Assembly (NCBI GenBank): GCA_026770585.1
Contig: MU646929.1
Coordinates: 16,033-28,202, forward strand
Length of the DNA: 12,170 nt
Origin: Baffinella frigidus
Taxonomy: Eukaryota; Cryptophyceae; Cryptomonadales; Baffinellaceae
Direction: 5' to 3'
The notes under the pieces: model-generated
What the model was told of the DNA's origin: nothing
Database searches by the model: none
The model's input: only the letters and a program-made list of their open reading frames with translations
Position numbers and translations under genes: made by a program
Shown here: positions 6,576-12,170 of the stretch, piece by piece
How the letters are laid out: the number at the start of each line of letters is the position of its first letter
Numbering within the stretch: the stretch's first letter is position 1

Positions 6576-8013
6576 ATAGCACCTGCCGCACCGGCCAGAC
6601 GCGTCAGTGTCAGCCCAGGAGAGAGCTGCTGACTTGTCTGCACAGGAGACGTTGCTGGCTGTAGCCATTTTTCAGGTGCAGGGGAGGCTGCTGCTCTCAG
6701 GAACCGCGTGCCAACAGCAAGCTCCAAGCATGCAGACTCACGTGCTTCTCCGATGCAGACGCGTGACGAGAAGCACAGAGCGTCCGTCAATCCGCAAGCC
6801 TTCCCGCGCTTTCCCAGTCCCCCTGCAGCCCCACAAGCAACAGGGTGCATTGTCAAAACTGTGCCGGATCCAGGTCATCGGAGAAGGAGCCAGGCGCGTG
6901 CAGCTGTGCCACGCAAAGAAATTCAGCAATATGCATTCACCGACAGGTTCTGGAGCTTGCGAGCGGCCCCTAGGCTGGCGGTTACAACTGGCCTGGGTGG
7001 TACCGCGAACGGGTGGAGCGTACCCTTCTGTCGACGACCGTAGCAGCAAACTCACTGGAGCCAAGAGCGGCAGTGCGAGGCTCTGCGCACACCGAGAGCG
7101 GTTTCCACAGCCAGAAGATGTCTCGTCGCCGGTCCAGCCCTGCACAGCCTAGCCCCCCTTCCCCTTCTTTGACGCGTCAAAATCAAAATTCGTCCGAACA
7201 AAAAATACCGTCAAGATCTGGTTGACCGAACCATAACCATTCCCATATTCGTCCCTGCCTCACAACGCCGGATGGGTCTACGACATCCTCTTCCACGGGA
7301 GCACGTCGGGGGTCTCCCCCTCCCCAGCTCCCCCCCCTCTCCTCGGCGAAGTCGCCCTTCATTGGTACTGCGCTGGAGGAACCGACCTCAACGAATTCGA
7401 TTTTTTTGGATCCGAATTTTTGACCACGAGCACCTCGGCGTCACTCGGACCACCCTTCCGAATTCGGATCCTAAAGTCAGGTGCGACGAAGCCTGCGTGC
7501 GACTCTGTGACTGGATTCTGGCCCCCTCTCTGCAGGACAAGGAGTGCTGTGTACCAAGGGAGACAGAGGCGCGAACGCCCCCATCTCTGTCCCCCGTCTT
7601 GCACAGCGTGGAAAGTGTGCATCACCTCGCTCGTGGTCGCTACTAAAACCTTACCTCCGTGGGGAGAAATGCATGGTTTCCGTGTTCGTAACAAGACAGG
7701 CCTCTCCCCGCAGTACTCTTGAGGAAGGAAGGTTTGTGAAGCTATCCTGGCAAGAGGTATTCGTACGCCCATGTCGTGCGGCCGGGGAATGCAGGCACAC
7801 ACAGCTGAACTGAGCAGTGATGCAGTGGATCCGGTTCTGTCAAAGCAGGATCCACCAGCCTGACTCGCCGCGCCCTGCCTTCCACTCCAGGACAAGAAGC
7901 GTGCGCGCTCTCTCGCCACGTCGCTCATCAGAGCAGGATCCACCTGCTCGCGCGCCATGGGCGGGATCTGCACAACCAGCGCCGGGGCGCGCATTGACAA
8001 CCAGGTTCGAGTC
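6576..8013. other. GC-rich stretch with no supportable gene; upstream flank of the WD40 gene
   Basis: Open frames of up to about 200 codons exist on both strands, as expected at this base composition, but none shows a recognisable domain, periodic structure or convincing splice pattern. The segment just above 6576 presumably includes the WD40 gene's 5' UTR and promoter. No TATA-like or other element could be assigned. It also lacks the transposon families seen elsewhere in the window. Confidence 0.5.
7408..7471. repeat. Inverted repeat with 11-bp arms
   Basis: GGATCCGAATT at 7408-7418 pairs with AATTCGGATCC at 7461-7471 around a 42-base spacer. A T-run and a further GAATTCGA lie just upstream. 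No function is assigned. Confidence 0.6.
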
Positions 8014-8051
8014 CACCTCCCAAACCCTCAACCTTAAACCCTAGACCCTAG
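8014..8051. repeat. Short telomere-like block
   Basis: A few CCCAAACC, CCTTAAA and CCCTAGA units on the plus strand marking the change from GC-rich sequence to an AT-richer patch. The adjacent GGTTCGAGTCC resembles a tRNA B-box but has no tRNA around it. Confidence 0.6.
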
Positions 8052-8620
8052 ATAGCTTTGCCTTAGCACAAACACCACCCCTAAGATAGCAAGAAGGTGG
8101 TTTGAATTAACATCTGTTTCCATATGAGATTCCAACACATGATCTTTTCCCTGCTCTGGGGCATTTTCGATTTACCTTGGATCGCTTTAGGTCCTTAACG
8201 TTGTTTTCACTCCCACACAAAATGAGGTTCATGCCACCACGGCTGGGCGCCGCATAACCGCTCGCATCGCCCCTGCTCAGACACCTCTATGGGGGCGCAC
8301 CAAAGGCTGCCGTGTTGGTATCAACAATTGTTAATGATATTAAAAAATGCATCGTATTAACCATTGTTGTAATGAACCATTGTTAACCCCCCTGCGTGTG
8401 GCCTGAGCACCTATTTTTGACACGGTGCCCACTTCAGCACATCGGCGTGTGAAGGGAATGCTAGCGCCAATCGCTCCAGTCAAAGCCTTTTTGCTATCTT
8501 GGGGGTTAGTTATGTGCTATGGAAAAGCTATTTCGAGGCTAAGTCAGCAAATCTGGAACTTCCACCCCTAAGATAGCAGAAAACGGTGTTTAAAATTGAA
8601 CCTTTCAACAGCTCCGCAAC
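8052..8620. repeat. AT-richer patch with repeated CCACCCCTAAGATAGC motif
   Basis: The word CCACCCCTAAGATAGCA occurs in direct orientation near 8076 and 8562, each followed by a similar stretch containing GGTG, TTT and AATT. It occurs inverted near 8489-8507 as TTTTGCTATCTTGGGGGT. A related copy lies at 12047-12080. The inverted pair 8489-8507 and 8561-8578 could fold or be the ends of a small element. No open frame of note is present. Confidence 0.6.
8322..8369. repeat. Imperfect AT-rich inverted repeat
   Basis: CAACAATTGTTAATGAT and GTATTAACCATTGTTG pair with a few mismatches around an A-rich loop. AACCATTGTT is repeated just after the right arm. No function is assigned. Confidence 0.55.
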
Positions 8621-8644
8621 GCTGGGGTGGAGCTCCGGCCAGCC

Positions 8645-8688
8645 AGACCGCCACACAGCCCCAAGGTGGCCAAGGTGTCCTAAACCCT
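8645..8688 (+). repeat. Border repeat, copy 1, before a telomere-like array
   Basis: AGACCGCCACACAGCCCCAAG followed by GTG and then CCTAAACCC. It recurs at 8935-8970 before a second array. This copy has an extra GTGGCCAAG. GC-rich sequence ending in AAG and GTGTCC beside C-rich heptamers resembles the exon-donor borders at the left of the window, so a duplicated exon end is possible but unproven. Confidence 0.6.
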
Positions 8689-8934
8689 ACCTAAACTCTA
8701 AACCCTAAACCCTAAACCTCAGACGCTGAACGCTTAACGCTAAACCCAAGACCCTACACCATAAACCATAAACCCTATACCATAAACCCTGGACCCAAAA
8801 ATTTAGACACTAACTGCTAAACGCTAAACGCCAAAAGCTAACCCCTAACCCATGAACCATAAACCCTAAACCCTAAACCCTAAACCCTACACCATAAACC
8901 CTGAGCCCTGAACCCTGGACCCTAAAGGCCTGCA
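8689..8934. repeat. Degenerate telomere-like array
   Basis: Mixed CCCTAAA, CCATAAA and variant units (CGCTAAA, CGCTGAA), C-rich on the plus strand, ending GGACCCTAAAGGCCTGCA. More diverged than the block after 8970. Confidence 0.85.
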
Positions 8935-8970
8935 AGACCGCCACACAGCCCCAAGGTGTCCTAAACCCTA
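8935..8970 (+). repeat. Border repeat, copy 2
   Basis: Second copy of the 8645-8688 unit, here AAGACCGCCACACAGCCCCA and then AGGTGTCCTAAACCC without the 9-bp extra. It divides two telomere-like arrays. Confidence 0.6.
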
Positions 8971-9083
8971 AACCTTGAACCCTAAACCCTAAACCCTAAA
9001 CCCCAAACCCTAAACCCTAAACCCTACGCCCTAAACCCTACACCCTAAACCCTAAACCCTAAACCCTACGCCCTAAACCCTAA
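8971..9083. repeat. Near-canonical telomere-like array
   Basis: Mostly exact CCCTAAA with a few CCCTACG, CCCTACA and CCCCAAA units, C-rich on the plus strand. Its low divergence suggests more recent expansion than the neighbouring array. Confidence 0.9.
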
Positions 9084-9165
9084 TGTGTCCCTGCCTTGAA
9101 CGCTGCCCCCCCACCCACGAGCTCCACGTCCTGCTCAACCACAGCCTCCGTGGGAGAGGATGGGT

Positions 9166-9720
9166 GCGTATTAACAAACGTCTCTCATCCCAACTCAGAC
9201 GGAAGCGGGGGGTATCCAATTACGCCAGGGGGACCAAAACATCCACTTCTGTCGTCTTTCAGGGGGAAGCCCCTGAATTCTTAAGTCAACGACGCCAGAT
9301 CTGGCGTGGATAAGGCGTCGGTTTCCATCGATCATTCTGGTGTGGAATGTCGGAGGTAGGGCGTGGCGGAGGCCGCCGTTATTTTGGTATTAAATACTAT
9401 CAGCAAAAAGCTCTCGTCAGACCACACTGGTATTAACAAAGGGTCCTCCTATCAGACGGAAGCTGAGTTATTTTGGTATTGACAAAAGGCTGGCATCATG
9501 CCACATTCGAATGAACAAATGTCCCTCATCTCAGACGGCAGCAGAGGAGAGGTTTAGGGTTTAAAGTTGTGTCGGAGGTTGGGCGCTGAGGCGGCATCTA
9601 TTTGGGTATTGATGAAAGGTTCTCATCAGAAAGGTTCTCATCAGACCACACTGGTATTAATAAACAAACGTCTTTGGTATCAGATGGAGACGGAGGAGAG
9701 GCTGTGTCGGAGGTTGGGCG
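9166..9720 (+). repeat. Degenerate interspersed repeats built on GGTATTAAYAAA
   Basis: Related units start near 9166, 9387, 9429, 9475, 9508, 9605 and 9652. Typical parts are GGTATTAACAAA, a TCTCATCAGACCACACT or TCAGACGGAAG segment, and GTGTCGGAGGTTGGGCGC (at about 9570 and 9704, diverged near 9347). Order and spacing vary. No open frame spans them and no termini are clear. The first word also occurs at about 2218. An exact palindrome ACGCCAGATCTGGCGT lies at about 9291-9306. Confidence 0.65.
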
Positions 9721-9754
9721 CAGAGGCTGTGCTCGACGCTGTGCTGCCAAGGCG

Positions 9755-9950
9755 CCTACCCGGCAGCACATCCCTGGCCCACAAGGCACCACCCCCATCT
9801 AGCACGTTAGAGATGCTGTGCTCCCGCGGCACCTACCCGGCAGCACATCCCTGGCCCACAAGGCACCACCCCCATCTAGCACGTTAGAGATGCTGTGCTC
9901 CCGCGGCACCTACCCGGCCGCACATCCCTGGCCCGCAAGGAACGCCGCCC
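9755..9950. repeat. 77-bp tandem repeat, about 2.5 copies
   Basis: Units start at 9755, 9832 and 9909, each beginning CCTACCCGGC and containing GCACATCCCTGGCCC, CACCCCCATCTAGCACG and GAGATGCTGTGCTCCCGCGG. The first two are almost identical; the third diverges after CTGGCCCGCAAGG. A further fragment is at 10204-10248. Confidence 0.9.
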
Positions 9951-10085
9951 CTCTCCCATAGCGCAGTCCTTGTCAGTCCACAATCGCACCGCCAGTACCA
10001 CGTTGGGAGACGCCATGCTGCGATCTTCTGGGAGGAGGGCTTGATGTGATCAGTTGACTTTTGAAAGGTTGACTTTTGAGAACCG

Positions 10086-10197
10086 TACGAAAGGAAGCAC
10101 GGCCTTTCTACAGAACAAGTTCCGGTGTCCGCCTATTGGTGGGAGCTAAAAGAACCCAAAGGACCTAAAAGAACCTAAAAGGACCTAAAAGGACCGA
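10086..10197 (-). repeat. Dispersed repeat family 3, copy 4
   Basis: Same order as copy 1 (CGAAAGGAAGCACGGCC, then CGGTGTCCGCC, then GGGAGCT). Its tail is expanded into four or so units of the type AGGACCTAAA. Preceded by a direct repeat of GTTGACTTTTGA at about 10053 and 10069. Confidence 0.75.
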
Positions 10198-10203
10198 GAC
10201 GCC

Positions 10204-10248
10204 TACCCGGCAGGACATCCTTGGCCCACAAGGCACGCCGCCCCTCGA
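10204..10248. repeat. Dispersed fragment of the 77-bp tandem unit
   Basis: CCTACCCGGCAGGACATCC, TTGGCCCACAAGGCACGCCG match the start of the 9755-9950 units, especially the third. It directly abuts the end of family 3 copy 4. Confidence 0.7.
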
Positions 10249-10285
10249 ACAACACATTTAAATACGGCCTGAATCCAGGTTGCTG

Positions 10286-10618
10286 AACGGCCTAAATTCA
10301 GGGGGGTTAAGCCTGCGGTATTGTCTACGGTAGGCCGTAGCGATCCCACGAGAAACCCGGGCCTACGGCGCGCCAAGAACCGACACGCACCATTTACGAA
10401 AGCACTGAAACGTACTACGTAATGCCAGAAGCTAACGCCAGCGGACCCCTTAGCCTACAGTAGGAACCCCCCCTCCTCCTACGACGTGCAAAGCACTGAA
10501 ACGTACTGCGGTAGGCCGTAGGGTTCCTAGGCCCGGGGTTCCCGGAGGAGCCCCCTGAGGCCCTTGCGGCGTACCGTAGTCAATACCATCGTCTTAACTG
10601 CCCTGGATTTAGGCCGTT
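10286..10618. mobile_element. Inverted-repeat element of about 333 bp (family 4)
   Basis: Imperfect terminal inverted repeats of about 55-60 bp: the left arm begins AACGGCCTAAATTCAGG and contains GGTATTGTCTACGGTA. The right arm read in reverse begins AACGGCCTAAATCCAGG and contains GGTATTGACTACGGTA. Inside are two direct copies of AAAGCACTGAAACGTACT (about 10397 and 10490) and several CTACGGTAGGCC words. It encodes nothing obvious. Target duplication is unclear; CGGCCTGAATCCAGG just upstream partly repeats the left end. Confidence 0.6.
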
Positions 10619-10680
10619 GCCCTACTAACTTCTGAAGGACTGAACATCTGGATGGTCCCAGACCCTCGACCCTCAGCTGC

Positions 10681-10776
10681 AAACCCTAAACCTGAAGACC
10701 CTAAACCCTAAACCCTAAAACCCTAACCTAAAACCCTAAACCCCAAACCCTAAACCCTAAACCCTAAACCCTAAAC
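10681..10776. repeat. Telomere-like array
   Basis: Mostly exact CCCTAAA with a few one-base slips (AAAACCC, CCTAACC), C-rich on the plus strand, ending abruptly at ACTGTCAGAACG. No splice-compatible exons flank it. Confidence 0.9.
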
Positions 10777-10837
10777 TGTCAGAACGCGAAAGAGCGAGCG
10801 ACTCGGCGGTATCGTCCTGAGTATCATTAGGTGTATG

Positions 10838-10942
10838 TATCCCTGAAGTGGCGAGTAGGCTCATACGTCCTACGGTAGGGCCATAGGACCTGCCTAGGAC
10901 CTCTTCGGGGTCAAATTTGACCCCCTCGCCACTTCAGGGATA
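10838..10942 (+). mobile_element. Family 2 inverted-repeat element, copy 2
   Basis: Perfect 16-bp TIRs TCCCTGAAGTGGCGAG just inside TA at each end, the best-preserved copy. The core has CCTACGGTAGGGCC and CCTAGGACCTGCCTAGG; an inner palindrome GGTCAAATTTGACC lies near the right. Its right TA is also the left TA of family 1 copy F. Confidence 0.85.
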
Positions 10943-11061
10943 GAGGTACCTCACTCATAAGAAACCAACACACTCCAAGACCCTACAGTAGACCTGTGCC
11001 CAGGGCCCTATGGAGGCCCCAGGGGGGGGGGGGCATTTTTTATGAGCGAGGTACCCCTGTA
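10941..11061 (+). mobile_element. Family 1 inverted-repeat element, copy F
   Basis: The right end is consensus with TA. The left end has lost a few bases (TAGAGGTACCTCACTC) and abuts family 2 copy 2, the two sharing one TA. The core is diverged and the right arm has 10 G in a row. Confidence 0.8.
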
Positions 11062-11076
11062 GGGGAACTCCGACAA

Positions 11077-11184
11077 CATGGGTACCTCAATCACAAGAAT
11101 GCGCGACCATCATAGGGCCCTAGGCATGTTCCTACTGTAGGGTCCTAGGGGGTGGCACTTTCCTATGAGCGTGGTACCCCTGCA
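11077..11184 (-). mobile_element. Family 1 inverted-repeat element, copy G (old)
   Basis: The most diverged copy: left GGGTACCTCAATCACAAGAAT, right CTATGAGCGTGGTACCCCTG. Core orientation is like copy A (CATAGGGCCCTAGGCAT). Neither flank keeps TA. It sits between two copies of a GGGGAACTCCGACA-containing duplication. Confidence 0.7.
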
Positions 11185-11209
11185 GGTGTGGGTAGGGGAA
11201 CTCCGACAC

Positions 11210-11314
11210 TATCCCTAAAGTGGCCAGTAGGCTCATACGCCCTACCGTAGGGCCCTAGGACCTGCCTAGGACCTCTTGGCGGTCAAATTTGACCGCCTGG
11301 CCACTTAAGAGATA
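11210..11314 (+). mobile_element. Family 2 inverted-repeat element, copy 3
   Basis: TA-flanked, TIRs TCCCTAAAGTGGCCAG and a slightly diverged right end. The core matches copy 2, including a GGTCAAATTTGACC palindrome. The paralogous segment at about 11562-11600 lacks the element and carries a single TA at the same place. Confidence 0.85.
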
Positions 11315-11439
11315 CCCATGATACAGCAGTAACAAGCTGTCAGGTGCACAGAGAGTCAGATTTTCGACTGGGGTCCTCAGGTGTAGGTTACGGTTAGACT
11401 GAGACGTGTAGAGTGTACATGCCTACCGGTTGGTGTGTG

Positions 11440-11562
11440 TACAGGAGTACCTCGCTCATAAGAAACCGCCGACCCTCCCAGGACCCTACAGAAGGCCAAT
11501 GCCTAGGGCCCTATGATGGCCCCAGGGGGGTGGCGGTTTCTTATGAGCGAGGTACCCCTGTA
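11440..11562 (+). mobile_element. Family 1 inverted-repeat element, copy H
   Basis: TA at both ends, TIRs near consensus (left CAGGAGTACCTCGCTCATAAG). The downstream flank GGGGAACTCCGACA also occurs at about 11194 preceded by GGTGTGGGTA with no element, so that is a likely paralogous empty site. One frame again gives the YRGTSLIRNR-like peptide (YRSTSLIRNR). Confidence 0.85.
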
Positions 11563-11718
11563 GGGGAACTCCGACATTGTACCCCTATTACAGCAGTGGT
11601 AAGGTGTCAGGTGAACAGTGTCGGGGTTTGGACAGGTTTTGGACCTCACGTGTGGGTTCTGGTTATGCTTAAGTTGACATGCGGTCACCCCTAAACACCT
11701 AGATGGTGTCAATGAACG

Positions 11719-11744
11719 GCACGTTTTCTTGCTAGAAAACGTGC
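11719..11744. repeat. Perfect 10-bp hairpin
   Basis: GCACGTTTTC and GAAAACGTGC pair perfectly with a 6-base loop, 28 bp before the large palindrome. No T-run or other sign of a terminator follows. Confidence 0.75.
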
Positions 11745-11771
11745 AGCTTTGGGGGAGTCGTACGATTTCAG

Positions 11772-11982
11772 TAGAGCGGGTCTCTCATTAGTTGACACGA
11801 TTCGGACCTCGAAAACAAAATAAATGGTGAACAAAATGAGTCAACTTGTGTAGTAAATTTCATTGAAATGAGAATTCTTTTTTTCTCGCAATGAAATTTA
11901 CTACACAAGTTGACTCATTTTGTTCACCATTTATTTTGTTTTCGAGGTCCGAATCGTGTCAACTAATGAGAGACCCGCTCTA
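11772..11982. mobile_element. 211-bp palindromic element with perfect 94-bp arms, TA ends
   Basis: Left arm 11772-11865 and right arm 11889-11982 are exact reverse complements, with a 23-base T-rich loop. The arms begin TA then GAGCGGGTCTCTCATTAG. It is much richer in A+T than most of the window and unrelated to families 1 and 2. TA at both ends and the fold-back form fit a young Tc1/mariner- or pogo-derived MITE; a chimeric-read assembly artefact is an alternative. The transcript would be a long hairpin RNA. Confidence 0.75.
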
Positions 11983-12170
11983 AATTATCTTTCACTTTTT
12001 CTTTTGGAAGGGCCTTCACGAGGTGACTTGATGCGGGCTGTCTTATTTCCACCCTTAAGATACACCAAAATCGTGTTCATTATGAACACTCGGCGGGATT
12101 AAATCATCCGGGCGGCCTGTTCTCCCGCGAGAGCACTATGTGCATCGGCGGGGCACCCGACGCCGAAACA
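11983..12170. other. Right margin, no gene seen; contains a relative of the 8076/8562 motif
   Basis: TTCCACCCTTAAGATA at 12047-12062, followed by CACCAAAATCGTGTTCATT, aligns with the stretches starting near 8075 and 8560. A short inverted repeat GTGTTCA/TGAACAC lies at about 12073-12089. The last 70 bases return to GC-rich sequence. Confidence 0.5.

Larger units (their letters stand above)
11062..11670 (+). repeat. Local segmental duplication with transposon-occupied and empty copies
   Basis: AGGGGAACTCCGACA occurs at about 11061, 11193 and 11562. After the second and third copies a further homologous stretch follows (ACAGCAGT, then GTGTCAGGTG or CTGTCAGGTG, then a GGACCTCACGTG- or GGTCCTCAGGTG-type segment). 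Differences between copies are mainly the family 1 and family 2 insertions. Confidence 0.7.

Noticed and set aside
5635-6664. Long open frames on both strands over the first WD40 exon (up to about 200 codons)
   Set aside because: They overlap the better-supported exon in other frames, are rich in Arg, Ala and Pro as expected from GC-rich antisense reading, and show no domain.
6607-7152. 181-codon plus-strand frame upstream of the WD40 gene
   Set aside because: No domain, no splice context, and several competing frames of similar length on both strands.
7359-8000. 213-codon minus-strand frame
   Set aside because: No recognisable domain, spans an inverted repeat and low-complexity sequence; length is unremarkable for this base composition.
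8004-8014. GGTTCGAGTCC resembling a tRNA B-box
   Set aside because: The flanking bases do not form a T-stem beyond two pairs, and no acceptor stem, anticodon arm or A-box is present.
7840-8031. VRVWEVDS-like reading on the minus strand, suggesting another WD40 blade
   Set aside because: Only one short strand matches, it arises partly from telomere-like repeat, and the rest of a blade is missing.
9567-9887. Open frame of about 106 codons across 9567-9887
   Set aside because: It consists of the degenerate repeats and the 77-bp tandem units; repetition, not selection, explains the open frame.
11920-12102. Short plus-strand frame starting in the palindrome
   Set aside because: Over a third lies in one arm of the inverted repeat; no features of a protein.
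1-12170. CRISPR array, bacterial operon or phage-like system
   Set aside because: The direct repeats are heptamer arrays or minisatellites without spacers, and genes are spliced and eukaryotic.

Overview
The window is nuclear eukaryotic DNA, most likely from an alga. It has GT-AG introns, a GC-rich spliced gene, and many blocks of degenerate telomere-type heptamers whose canonical form is CCCTAAA (TTTAGGG on the other strand). That telomere type occurs in plants and many algae. I cannot name the species.

Layout: 1-1233 holds the last three exons of a plus-strand gene that enters from outside the window; its introns consist almost wholly of telomere-like heptamers. 1258-3510 is packed with short inverted-repeat transposons (five copies of family 1, one of family 2), three copies of a third dispersed repeat, a 9-bp tandem array and one possible helicase remnant. 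3540-6536 is the main gene: a minus-strand, eight-exon WD40 protein of 647 residues with an F-box-like N-terminal segment. Four of its exons encode one WD40 blade each and arose with their introns by tandem duplication, and its last intron is again telomere-like repeat. 6576-8013 has no gene I can support. 8014-9083 mixes telomere-like blocks with an AT-rich repeat patch. 9084-10260 is degenerate dispersed and tandem repeats. 10286-12170 holds a 333-bp inverted-repeat element, another telomere-like block, further family 1 and family 2 elements in a small segmental duplication, and a 211-bp near-perfect palindrome.

The main themes are: (1) telomere-like repeats serving as introns in two separate genes, both in the C-rich sense orientation and both ending in a CCCTAAACCAG-type acceptor; (2) non-autonomous mobile elements flanked by TA, with paralogous empty sites visible in the window; (3) a WD40 propeller growing by exon-intron duplication. 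Most other open frames are shadows of the GC-rich exons or translations of the inverted repeats. No transposase, RNA gene or CRISPR array is visible.
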